Shown here piece by piece: positions 18,745 to 26,943 of a stretch of 64,000 nucleotides of DNA. Source of the stretch: Deltaproteobacteria bacterium (lineage in GTDB: Bacteria > JADJOY01). A program made the translations under genes and the position numbers. Where the stretch lies: assembly GCA_016713535.1 (NCBI GenBank), contig JADJOY010000020.1:124001-188000 (forward strand), read 5' to 3'. How positions within the stretch are numbered: the stretch's first letter is position 1; each line of letters begins with the position of its first letter. The notes beneath the pieces were generated by a model. The model was not told the origin of the DNA. It saw nothing but the letters and a program-made list of their open reading frames with translations, and did not search any database.

Positions 18745-18932
18745 ATTAGCCCGGGTTATCCATGAAAGTTCGTAGCGAGGGCGCCAAGCGTCGAGCAGAT
18801 TCGGGTGAACGCCGGATTTTCGGCCGCAGGCGTACTGAATAGTACGTCGAGGACCGGAAATCCGAGTACGCCCGAAGATGCCGACGGTCGGCGGCCGCAG
18901 TAGAACGCTTCATGAATCATCCGGGTTAGGGA
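18745..18932. repeat. 188-bp imperfect palindromic element (MITE-like)
   Basis: The whole element folds on itself around GTACT-GAAT-AGTAC at 18832-18845. The outer ends 'ttagcccgggttatccatga' and the complement of 'tcatgaatcatccgggttag' match imperfectly. The inner arms 'attcgggtgaacgccggatt' and the complement of 'ccggaaatccgagtacgccc' also match. No transposase is present. It fills the space between the zinc-ribbon gene start and the desaturase stop (18730-18994), which holds nothing else. Confidence 0.65.
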
Positions 18933-18994
18933 GTTCCTTGTAGCGAAGCCCGTGAGGGCGAGCAAGCCGTGGCGAGAGGCAGGGGGCCGATGGA

Positions 18995-19912
18995 TCAGCG
19001 CCCGCGCGCGAACCCGGGCCACGAGAACGGCGCGCGCAGCTGGCCCAGGTAGTCCTGCGGAAACGACGCAGCGCTCGCATCGGCGAGGCCCACGGCGACC
19101 GGTGGCCGGCGGTCCGCCGGCAACAGCCACGTGCCGAAGAGCACGTCCCACACCATGAGGTTCTGGCCGTAGTTGGCGTTGGCCTCGTCGAGCACCGGCG
19201 AATGGTGCCAGCGGTGGGTCTCCGCGGCGCTGAAGACGCGGTTCCAGCGACCCAGCCGGAGCGGGAAGTTCGTGTGCTTGAAGATCCCGTTCACGGCCGT
19301 GAACAGGGTGTGCAGCGCGATCAGGTCGGATCCGGCGCCGAGCGCCACCAGGGGCACGTACCAGCACCCGTACGAGAGCACCAGGTCCACCGGGTGGAAG
19401 CGGTGCGCGTTGAAGAAATAGAGCCGCGGCGCGCTGTGGTGGACCGCGTGAAAGCGCCACAGCAACGACACCTCGTGGGCGAGACGGTGGGTCCAGTACA
19501 TGAAGAAATCGCCGAGCAAGAGCGCGACCGGGAGCTGCGCCGCGAGCGGCCAGTGGCGCGGCCAGAGCCCCGCGCCGAACGCCGCCGTCAGCGGGCCTGC
19601 CGCCGCCACCGCGACGAACGAGAGCACCGGACGCAGCACCTCCAGCGTGATCACGTCCGAGCCCAGGAAGTGGGCCACGTCGACCGGAACGTCGCGGCGC
19701 GGGCGGCTCCACTCGGGGACCTCGGGGAAGCGGGTCTCGGCGACCGCCACGACCACGTACGCGGCGATCAGCGGCGCCACGAACGAGAGCGATGGTGGGA
19801 CACCGAGCGCCAGCGCCGCCCCCGTCACCAGCAGCGCGCCGCCCATCACCGCGGGGAAGAGCCCCCGGGCGGCGATCGAGGGCAAGTGACGCGGCAGCGC
19901 CGTTGCGCTCAT
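18995..19912 (-). CDS. Sterol desaturase / fatty acid hydroxylase superfamily membrane protein
   Basis: This 305-residue di-iron membrane oxygenase has four or five membrane helices and the three histidine boxes of the superfamily: YWTHRLAHE (about residue 140), FHAVHHSAPRLYFFNAHRFH (about 155) and HRWHHS (about 235). These histidines bind the di-iron centre that hydroxylates or desaturates a lipid. The ATG overlaps the TetR stop by four bases (ATGA), so the pair is translationally coupled and the regulator probably controls this gene. Lipid substrate is unknown. Nothing ties it specifically to sterols. Confidence 0.92.
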   Translation of the reverse strand: MSATALPRHLPSIAARGLFPAVMGGALLVTGAALALGVPPSLSFVAPLIAAYVVVAVAETRFPEVPEWSRPRRDVPVDVAHFLGSDVITLEVLRPVLSFVAVAAAGPLTAAFGAGLWPRHWPLAAQLPVALLLGDFFMYWTHRLAHEVSLLWRFHAVHHSAPRLYFFNAHRFHPVDLVLSYGCWYVPLVALGAGSDLIALHTLFTAVNGIFKHTNFPLRLGRWNRVFSAAETHRWHHSPVLDEANANYGQNLMVWDVLFGTWLLPADRRPPVAVGLADASAASFPQDYLGQLRAPFSWPGFARGR

Positions 19913-20664
19913 CGCACGAGCCCCCGCACCATGATCTCGGCGAAGGTCACGGCGAGCGTCTCGGGATCGTGCGACGGCTTCTCGCCGACGCGGAACGCGT
20001 GCGAGAAGGTGTCCTCGCTCAGCATGCCGAGGAACGCGAGCGCCGCGGCCTCGGGGTCGACGCGCCGGAAGGCACCCTCGCGAACCCGGCGCCGCACGTA
20101 GCCGGCGACGTAATCGACGATCGCCCGGATCCGGATGCGATGGAACATCACGGCTAGCTCGCTGCCCTCCAGCGCGCCGAAGAAGAGCACCCGCAGGAAC
20201 GGCACCTCGGCGCGGCCGAGACGGAGCACGGTCTCGGCGAACTCGCGGAAGAAGGCGAGGTCGTCGGTGCCGCAGGCGCGCTCGGGTGAGAGCAGCGCGG
20301 CCCCGCCGGTGCGCGCGATCTGGCGCTCGATGAGAGCCTCGAAGAGCTCGAGCTTCGAGCCGAACAGCTTGATCAGCATCGCCTCGCTCAGCCCCGCCGC
20401 GCGCGCCACCTCGGAGAGCGGGGTGCCGGCAAAACCGTGCTCGGCGAAGCGCGCCACGGCGGCGTCGAGGACGAGGGCGCGGCGCTCGGCGCCGGGCAGC
20501 CGCCGCCGGCGCGCGGCGGGCGCGGCGGGCGGGTTCGGCGCCAGCCCGGCACGCCCGCGGCTGGATGCGAAGGCGCGCTGCGCCGCGAGGGAGCGCGCTT
20601 TGCGAGGCTGCGCGCCCCGAGCAGCGCGCCGGGCCCGGGATCCAGTGCGATCGGGGCTTGTCAT
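19909..20664 (-). CDS. TetR-family transcriptional regulator
   Basis: The ATG at 20664 gives a 251-residue protein. A disordered basic leader (to about residue 55) precedes the TetR DNA-binding domain: ALVLDAAVARFAEHGFAGTP, then LSEVARAAGLSEAMLIKLFG and SKLELFEALI. The C-terminal ligand-binding helices follow. A 20-bp palindrome (20673-20692) lies immediately upstream in the intergenic space shared with the divergent sulfotransferase gene, so it is likely to repress both directions. An upstream GTG at 20715 would place the operator inside the coding region and is considered less likely. The ligand is unknown. Confidence 0.9.
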   Translation of the reverse strand: MTSPDRTGSRARRAARGAQPRKARSLAAQRAFASSRGRAGLAPNPPAAPAARRRRLPGAERRALVLDAAVARFAEHGFAGTPLSEVARAAGLSEAMLIKLFGSKLELFEALIERQIARTGGAALLSPERACGTDDLAFFREFAETVLRLGRAEVPFLRVLFFGALEGSELAVMFHRIRIRAIVDYVAGYVRRRVREGAFRRVDPEAAALAFLGMLSEDTFSHAFRVGEKPSHDPETLAVTFAEIMVRGLVR

Positions 20665-20672
20665 GAGGAGGT

Positions 20673-20692
20673 AAGTAAACGTACGCTTACTT
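20673..20692. promoter_or_regulatory. Probable TetR operator between divergent genes
   Basis: AAGTAAACGTACGCTTACTT is an inverted repeat with one mismatched pair, centred on CGTACG. It lies 9 bases upstream of the tetR start and 47 bases upstream of the divergent sulfotransferase start, a classical TetR-family operator position. Confidence 0.75.
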
Positions 20693-20738
20693 GTCTCGAC
20701 GGTCAACGCCTCCACCCGCTTTCCGCCACCTGGTCACC

Positions 20739-21898
20739 ATGCTCACCACCGAAGCGCTCCTCGACACCGCCGTCTCCGCGACCGGCCTCGACGACTTCGG
20801 CGACGGCGACTGGCGCGAGGGGCTCGATCGCCTGACCGACGCGCTCTCGCCACCGAGGCGGACCTCAACACCACCGGACACAGCATCGCCGAGTGGTGGA
20901 TCGGCCAGCGCCTCGCCAACCGTCTGCGCGTGATCGACTGGGTCAAGCGCCACCCCGAGGTCCACCGCCAGCGCGTCGAGCGCCCGCTCTTCGTGCTCGG
21001 GATGCTGCGCACCGGCACGACCATCCTCTGCGAGCTGCTCGCGCGCGATCCGGCGAACCGCCCGCTCATGAAGTGGGAGGCCCTCGACTGCGTGCCGCCG
21101 CCACGCGCCGAGTCGTTCACCACCGACCCGCGCATCGCGCGCATGGTCGAAGAGACCGAGTGGACCTACGACCTGAACCCCACGCTCAAGGCGATCCACT
21201 ACGAGCCCGGTGACGGCCCCACCGAGTGCGTGCCGGTGCTCGGCCAGCACTTCCGCAGCCAGGACTACATCGGGATGTTCCGCATCCCCTCGTACAACGC
21301 CTGGTACGAGCGCTGCGACATGACCGACGCCTACCGCTACCACCGGCGAGTGCTCGAGGTGCTCCAGTCGGAGGCCCCCGGGCGGTGGTCGCTCAAGGCG
21401 CCCGGCCACATGTACGCGCTAGAGGCGCTCACCCGCGTCTACCCCGACGCACGGCTGGTCGTGACGCATCGCGATCCCGTCGAGGTGATGGGCTCGAACG
21501 TCAGCATGATGCTCAACACCGGCGGCGCGATGCTCACCGACGGCCCGTGGGCCGACTACGCGAAGACGGTGTGGCGTGGCATCCCGCGCAAGATGGTCGG
21601 CGCGATGATGGAGTTCCGCGATCGCCACCCCGAGGTGCGCTTCCACGACTTCCGCTACCACGAGTTCATGGCGGACCCGATCGGACAGGTCCGGGCGATG
21701 TACCGCTCGTTCGGCGACGAGCTGTCGCCGGAGGCCGAGTCCGCGATGCGCGCGCATCTCGGCGCGAGCCCGCAGGGGCGCTTCGGCACGCACCGCTACG
21801 AGCTCGCCGAACTCGGCCTGAGCGCGGACGCGATCCGTGACGAGTTCCGCGACTACATCGAGCGCTTCGACCTCCCGACCGGCGCCGCGCGCCGCTGA
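20739..21898 (+). CDS. Sulfotransferase family protein, frameshifted near the N terminus
   Basis: The protein starts MLTTEALLDTAVSATGLDDF and, after a one-base shift near 20850, continues ADLNTTGHSIAEWWIGQRLA then VIDWVKRHPEVH. The corrected product is about 386 residues. The PAPS 5'-phosphosulfate loop is LGMLRTGTTILCELLA. The 3'-phosphate-binding region is RLVVTHRDPVEVMGSNVSMM, as in the Sulfotransfer_3 family. These enzymes move sulfate from PAPS to a hydroxyl group of a lipid or small molecule. The next gene is alkylsulfatase-like, so the cluster may both add and remove sulfate groups. The frame break is probably a sequencing error because both sides are well conserved. Confidence 0.85.
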
Positions 21899-21924
21899 TC
21901 CAGACTCGCCTCCGAGGGGACCTC

Positions 21925-23235
21925 ATGGCCGACGAGACCGGCGACGTCGTCGCGAGCGTGCCGCGCCCGCGCTTCGCGAGCATCTACACCGACGGCGACG
22001 ACCAGACCGAGGCGGTCCGCATCCACGACTTCGTCTACCAGTCGCACGGGGCGACCTGCGCCTACCTGGTCGCGACGCCGGCCGGGAACGTGCTCGTCAA
22101 CACCGGGCTGCCGCACGAGGCGCACCGCCACAAGCGACTCTTCGCCGCCGCCGCGCCGGGCCCGATCACCCACATCGTCATCACCCAGGGGCACTTCGAC
22201 CACATCGGCGGGGTCAACGTGCTGCGCGAGCCGGCCACCGAGATCGTCGCGCACCGCGACTTCGGCAAGCTCCAGGACTACCAGAAGCGCTTCGCCGGCT
22301 TCCGCATGCCGCGCAACCTGGTGTTCTTCGCACCGCTCATCCACAAGGCGATCGAGTCGCTCTCCGCCGCCGCGGAGCGAAACGAGACCCACCCGAGCCT
22401 CGACGTGACGCCCACGGTGCTGGTCGACGACCACCACGCCTTCGAGGTCGGCGGCGTGCGCTTCGAGCTCCACGCGGTGCCCGGAGGCGAGACCACCGAC
22501 TCGGTGGTGGTGTGGCTGCCCCAGCACCGCATCGCGTTCATCAGCACCATGCTCGGACCGCTCTTCCCGCACTTCCCCAACCTGGTCACGTTGCGCGGCG
22601 ACTTCATGCGCTCGGCGCTCGACTACCTCGACTCGCTGGCGCGGCTCCGCGCCCTCGAGCCCGAGCTCCTCGTGACCGGCCACTACCAGCCGATCCGCGG
22701 CCGCGAGGCGATCGCGCGCGCCCTCGCCGATCTCCGCGACGCGGTCCGCCATGTCCACGACGCCACCGTCGACGGCATGAACGAGGGCAAAGACGTTCAC
22801 ACCCTGATGCGCGAGGTCACGCTCCCGCCCCACGTGAACGTGGGCCAGGGCTACGGCAAAGTGTCGTGGAGCGTACGCGCCATCTGGGAGCACTACCAGG
22901 GCTGGTTCCACTACGACTCGACGACCAGCCTCTACCCGGTCCCCGCGCGCGCCCTGCACGGCGAGCTCGCCGCGCTCGCGGGCGGTGCCAAGGCGCTGGT
23001 CGCGGCGGCCGAGCGCCATCTCGACGCCGATCGTCCGGTCGAGGCGCTCCACCTGCTCGAGATCGCACTGGCCGGCGAGCCGGCCGACGTGGGCGCGCTG
23101 CGCGCCAGCTTGCGCGCCCACGAGTGCTTGCTCGTGAAGAGCGGCGGCGAGAACTTCTGGGAGTGGGGCTGGCTCACTCACCAGCTCCGCGAGATCCGCG
23201 CGGCCCTCGACGCCGCCAGAGGAGCCGCATCGTGA
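21925..23235 (+). CDS. MBL-fold metallohydrolase, alkylsulfatase-like
   Basis: This 436-residue protein has a metallo-beta-lactamase domain over the first ~250 residues and an alkylsulfatase-type helical dimerisation region after it (ALVAAAERHLDADRPVEALH, then LLEIALAGEPADVGALRASL). The metal motif reads TQGHFDHIGG, so the first histidine of the usual HxHxDH is replaced by Gln, giving QGHFDH. A later metal ligand is in VTGHYQPI. HAVPGGETTDSVVVWLPQH resembles the substrate loop of secondary alkylsulfatases. No signal peptide is seen. The modified metal site makes true sulfatase activity uncertain. Lactonase-like or other hydrolysis is possible. The stop overlaps the next GTG start. Confidence 0.82.
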   Translation: MADETGDVVASVPRPRFASIYTDGDDQTEAVRIHDFVYQSHGATCAYLVATPAGNVLVNTGLPHEAHRHKRLFAAAAPGPITHIVITQGHFDHIGGVNVLREPATEIVAHRDFGKLQDYQKRFAGFRMPRNLVFFAPLIHKAIESLSAAAERNETHPSLDVTPTVLVDDHHAFEVGGVRFELHAVPGGETTDSVVVWLPQHRIAFISTMLGPLFPHFPNLVTLRGDFMRSALDYLDSLARLRALEPELLVTGHYQPIRGREAIARALADLRDAVRHVHDATVDGMNEGKDVHTLMREVTLPPHVNVGQGYGKVSWSVRAIWEHYQGWFHYDSTTSLYPVPARALHGELAALAGGAKALVAAAERHLDADRPVEALHLLEIALAGEPADVGALRASLRAHECLLVKSGGENFWEWGWLTHQLREIRAALDAARGAAS

Positions 23236-24260
23236 CTGACGCCACCTCTCTTCTCCGGCTCGCGATCGTGGGCTGCGGCGCGATCTCGCGCATGCACCTC
23301 AACGCCGTCGAGGCGAACCGCGACCGCGTGCGGATCACCGCCGCCGTGGACCTCTCCCGCGAGCGCGCGGAGGCGGTCGCCGCGGAGACCGGCGCCGTCG
23401 CGTACGGTTCGCTCGACGAGGCGCTCGCGGCCGGTGGCTTCGACGCGGTCGCGATCCTGCTGCCGCCCGCGCACCACGAGCGCGCCGCCTGCGCCGCGCT
23501 CGCCGCCGGCAAGCACGTGCTCCTCGAGAAGCCGATGGCCCTCGACCTCGACGCATGCGAGCGCATCCTCACGGCGGCACGCGTCGCGAGCCGCGTGCTG
23601 ATGGTCGCCGAGAACGCCCAGTACTGGCCGGAGGTGGTCACCGCGAAGCGGCTCATCGACGAGGGCGCGATCGGCGAGGTGCTGACCGCCCGCGCCAGCT
23701 CGTTCGCGACGCTCATGATCGCGGCGTCGTTCTACGAGGGAGAAAACCCGTGGCGGTTCCAGAAGGGCAGCGCGGGCGGCGGCGTGGCGCTCGACATCGG
23801 CTCGCACTGGATTCGCCCGCTGCGCATGTTCATGGGCGAGATCGACGAGGTCGTGGCGATCCTCGACCGCCCGCTCGCGCAGATGGAGGGCGAGTCGCTG
23901 GCGCGCGCGCTGCTCCGCTTCCGCTCGGGGCGCAGCGCCTCGTTCGAGGTGATGCTGCTCGATGGCATGCTGGGGATGGACGCGTTCTTCCGCGTCGTCG
24001 GCACGCGCGGCGAGATCGTGATCGACACCGACATGGGCGGGCGGGTCCAGCTCTTCAACGACCAGCACTTCGGCGAGTCGGTGGGCGGCGACGGCCTCGG
24101 CTACATGGAATCGTACGCGCCGCAGCTGCGCGACTTCGCGGCGGCGTGCCTCGACGGGACGCCGCTCGCGGCTGGCCCCGAGATGGCGATCGGCGAGCTG
24201 CGCGCGGCGCTCGCCATGTACCGCTCGGCCGAGAGCCGGCGCTGGGAGAAGGTGTGGTGA
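23232..24260 (+). CDS. Gfo/Idh/MocA family NAD(P)-dependent oxidoreductase
   Basis: This 342-residue enzyme starts at a GTG overlapping the upstream stop (GTGA). The N-terminal Rossmann fold has [20 protein letters not shown], and the catalytic lysine lies in the family signature [12 protein letters not shown]. The C-terminal alpha/beta domain includes [20 protein letters not shown] with the conserved Asp and His. Family members oxidise or reduce sugar-like polyols and related carbonyl compounds. The substrate is unknown. It is probably co-transcribed with the MBL and SDR genes. Confidence 0.93.
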   Translation: MTDATSLLRLAIVGCGAISRMHLNAVEANRDRVRITAAVDLSRERAEAVAAETGAVAYGSLDEALAAGGFDAVAILLPPAHHERAACAALAAGKHVLLEKPMALDLDACERILTAARVASRVLMVAENAQYWPEVVTAKRLIDEGAIGEVLTARASSFATLMIAASFYEGENPWRFQKGSAGGGVALDIGSHWIRPLRMFMGEIDEVVAILDRPLAQMEGESLARALLRFRSGRSASFEVMLLDGMLGMDAFFRVVGTRGEIVIDTDMGGRVQLFNDQHFGESVGGDGLGYMESYAPQLRDFAAACLDGTPLAAGPEMAIGELRAALAMYRSAESRRWEKVW

Positions 24261-24279
24261 GCCGTTCCACGAGGAGACG

Positions 24280-25047
24280 ATGAGCCATCCGACCGACCGT
24301 CCGATGCTGTCCTTCGACTTCGCTGGCCGCCGGGTGCTCGTCACCGGCGGCACGAGCGGCATCGGCGCCGCGATCGCCGCGGCCTTCGCCGACGCCGGCG
24401 CCACCGTGACGATCACCGGCACGCGCGGCGCCGCGAGCGACTACGACGCCGACCTCGCGCGCTTCGCCTACCGGACCCTCGACACCCGCGAGTCCGCGTC
24501 GATCGAGGCGGTGGCCGCGAGCCTCGAGCACCTCGACGTGCTGGTGAACAACGCGGGCGCCAACCTGCCGGGCTTCCGCAGCGAGTGGGAGCCCGAGGTC
24601 TTCGAGGAGACGCTGCGCATCAACCTGAGCGGCGCCTTCCGCCTCGCGCTCGCGGTCAAGGACAAGCTCGCCGCGAGCACGATCCCCGGCGGCGCGAGCG
24701 TGGTCAACCTGGCCTCGCTCTCGGCCTTCGCCGCGGTGCCGCTCGTGCCGGGCTATGGCGCCGCGAAGGCGGGCGTCGTCCAGCTCACCAAGAGCCTCGC
24801 CGCCTACTGGGCGAGCGACGGCATCCGCGTCAACGCGGTCGCGCCGGGTTTCGTCGCCACGCGCATGACCGAGATCATGGTGGGAAGCGACGACCTGTCG
24901 CGGCCGATGCTCGAGCGCACGCCGCTGGCGCGCTGGGGACGCCCCGAGGAGATCGCGCCGGCGGTGCTCTTCCTTTCGAGCCCGGGCGCCAGCTTCATCA
25001 CGGGTCACACCCTGGTGATCGACGGCGGTTACTCGGCGGTGTGTTGA
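24280..25047 (+). CDS. Short-chain dehydrogenase/reductase (classical SDR)
   Basis: This 255-residue classical SDR has the cofactor loop [15 protein letters not shown], the NNAG motif in [12 protein letters not shown], catalytic Ser in [10 protein letters not shown] and the YxxxK pair in [16 protein letters not shown]. The C terminus is [11 protein letters not shown]. Arg/Thr residues after the second strand (TGTRG) hint at a phosphate-containing cofactor, but this is not decisive. It follows the Gfo/Idh gene by 19 bases. Together with the sulfotransferase and MBL proteins it suggests catabolism or modification of a hydroxylated or sulfated lipid-like compound. Confidence 0.93.
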   Translation: MSHPTDRPMLSFDFAGRRVLVTGGTSGIGAAIAAAFADAGATVTITGTRGAASDYDADLARFAYRTLDTRESASIEAVAASLEHLDVLVNNAGANLPGFRSEWEPEVFEETLRINLSGAFRLALAVKDKLAASTIPGGASVVNLASLSAFAAVPLVPGYGAAKAGVVQLTKSLAAYWASDGIRVNAVAPGFVATRMTEIMVGSDDLSRPMLERTPLARWGRPEEIAPAVLFLSSPGASFITGHTLVIDGGYSAVC

Positions 25048-25091
25048 GCCCGGCCGCGAAGGATCGCGGCGCTCCCAACTGCGAGCACCCA

Positions 25092-25164
25092 CCTGGAGGG
25101 CGGCCGCTTCGTCGGCCGCCCCAGCGTCATCCTGGGGTCGTCGACGAAGCGACGACCCTCCAGC
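25092..25164. repeat. Two inverted copies of the CTGGAG/CTTCGT hairpin repeat
   Basis: The forward copy has CTGGAGGGCGGCCGCTTCGT followed by CGGCCGCC. The reverse copy, read on the minus strand, has CTGGAGGGTCGTCGCTTCGT followed by CGACGACC. Both keep the same frame and loop with different but complementary arms, and together they form a larger hairpin. They occupy most of the 230-base gap before the radical SAM gene. Confidence 0.65.
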
Positions 25165-25280
25165 CATTCGAGCGAGGTCGGATCGCGTTGAGGACGGCGG
25201 TCGCGCGCCGCCCGGACTCGCCGCTTGCGGGGGCGACCCGGCTCCGATACGAAGAGGTGCCCCCCGCGGTCCGCTCCACC

Positions 25281-26761
25281 ATGCGCCTCGCGCTCATCCA
25301 GCCGCCCACCAACTACGTCCACGCGTCCTGCCTGCTCGAGCCGATCGGCCTGGGCTACGTCGGCGCCGCGTGCCGCCACGCCGGGCACGAGGTGTTGCTC
25401 CGCGACGTGATCGATCCGAGCCGAGACGCCGTGAGCCGGCTCGTCGCGGACCTCGACGCCTTCCGGCCCGCGGTCGTGGGCTTCTCGACCATGACCGAGA
25501 CCCACTCGAACGGCGTGGCGCTGGCGCGGCTGGTGAAGCGCCGCTACGGCGTACCGGTGGTGTTCGGCGGCTGGCACGTCTCGGGCGAGCCGAGCGCGGC
25601 GCTCGATCCCGCGATCGACGTGGTGGTCCGCGGCGAGGGCGAGGAGGCAATGGTCGAGCTGCTCGCGGCGCTCGGGCGCGGCGGCGGCCCCGGCCTGCAC
25701 GCGATCGAGGGCCTCGCGTTCCGCGACGCGGGCGGCGCGCTGGTGTTGACCGCGCAGCGCCGACGCCTCAAGAAGCTCACCGAGCTCCCCTTCCCGATGC
25801 GCGACGGGCTGCCGCTCGAGCGCTACCAGTTCCATCAGTTCCTGTGCACTCCGGTCTCGCGCGCACGGACCCTCTCGGTGCAGGCCTCGCGCGGCTGTCC
25901 ATACACGTGTTCGTTCTGCCAGACGCCGGCCCTGTGGGGCGCCGCGTGGACGCGCCGCACGCCGAGCGACGTGGTGGACGAGATCGAGATGCTCGTCGAC
26001 CGCCACGCCATCGACTCGCTCTTCTTCCGCGACGAGGAGTTCACCGTCCGTCCGACGTGGGTGATCGAGATCTGCGACGAGCTGGTGCGTCGCGGGCTGC
26101 AGCGTCGCCTCAAGTGGGGTGCGTTCTGCCGCGCCGACGAGATGAACGAAGACCTGGCCCACGCCATGAGCGCGGCCGGCTGCGTGTACGGCTTCCTCGG
26201 CCTCGAGTCCGGCGATACCGAGCTGCGCGAGCGGATCCGCAAGACCTACGCCTCCGAGGACGCCGAGCGCGCGCTCTCGGCCATGCGCGCCCACGGCATC
26301 CTGAGCCACGCGGGCTGGATCATCGGCTTCCCCACCGACACCCGCGCGTCGCTCGAGCGCTCGTTCCGGTGGTTCCGGCGGCTGCCGCTCGACCTGCTCT
26401 CGATCGTGTTCGCGACGCCGTTCGGCGGCACCGCGTTCCTGGACGAGGTCCGCGCCGCCGGGCTCCTCGCGAGCGAGGACACCGACCTCTACTCCACCAA
26501 GGAGCCCGTGGTGAACGTCCCCGGGATCCCCCTCGACGAGCTACGCGCCCTGCCCGACCGCTTCCTGCGCCGCTTCTACCTGCGCCCGAGCCAGGCGGTC
26601 AGGCTCGCCTCCACGGTGCTGCGCGCCCCGGCGGCGCGCGGGTCATGGCCGAGATGTTCGCGCGCGAGGTGCTCTCGATCGGGCGCTTCTCGCTCTACGG
26701 GCGCCGCAGCGCCGCGGTGCGCGGCATCGAGATCCCGCTCGAGCTCGCCGCGGCGCCGTAG
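25281..26761 (+). CDS. B12-binding-domain radical SAM protein, frameshifted near the C terminus
   Basis: This is a ~490-residue enzyme with an N-terminal cobalamin-binding-like domain (MRLALIQPPTNYVHAS; VVGFSTMTETHSNG; VVFGGWHVSGEP) and a radical SAM core. The 4Fe-4S cysteines are in SRGCPYTCSFCQTP (CxxxCxxC). GLESGDTELRERIRKTY and AGWIIGFPTDTR are typical later motifs of the group. The 'DxHxxG' B12 ligand is not obvious, so B12 binding is uncertain. Near 26635 the frame shifts by one base. The last ~40 residues (VMAEMFAREVLSIGRFSLYG onward) end at 26761. Reaction unknown. Related proteins methylate or rearrange unactivated carbons. Confidence 0.85.
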
Positions 26762-26792
26762 GCGGATGGATCCCGAAGTCACGATCGAACCG

Positions 26793-26818
26793 GCGACGGG
26801 GGATGGAACCCCCGTCGC
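26793..26818. terminator. Hairpin between convergent genes (possible bidirectional terminator)
   Basis: GCGACGGGGG, loop ATGGAA, CCCCCGTCGC form a 10-bp perfect stem. It lies in the 182-base space between the radical SAM gene (+) and the FG-GAP gene (-). No T-tract follows on either strand, so termination would depend on stem strength or Rho. Confidence 0.4.
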
Positions 26819-26943
26819 TACGATCGCCGCGTAGCCGGTTTCGTGGGACCGGGGAGGTGCAACGCCACCGCGGCGTCGGCGGTTTCTAAGGGGGGGGCCT
26901 CTGCGCCCCCGCCAGCACGCGACGGGGGCAACGCGCTCCGGGC

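Noticed and set aside
21925-23235. Calling the MBL protein a true secondary alkylsulfatase
   Set aside because: The first histidine of the metal motif is replaced by Gln and no signal peptide is present, so only 'alkylsulfatase-like' is justified.
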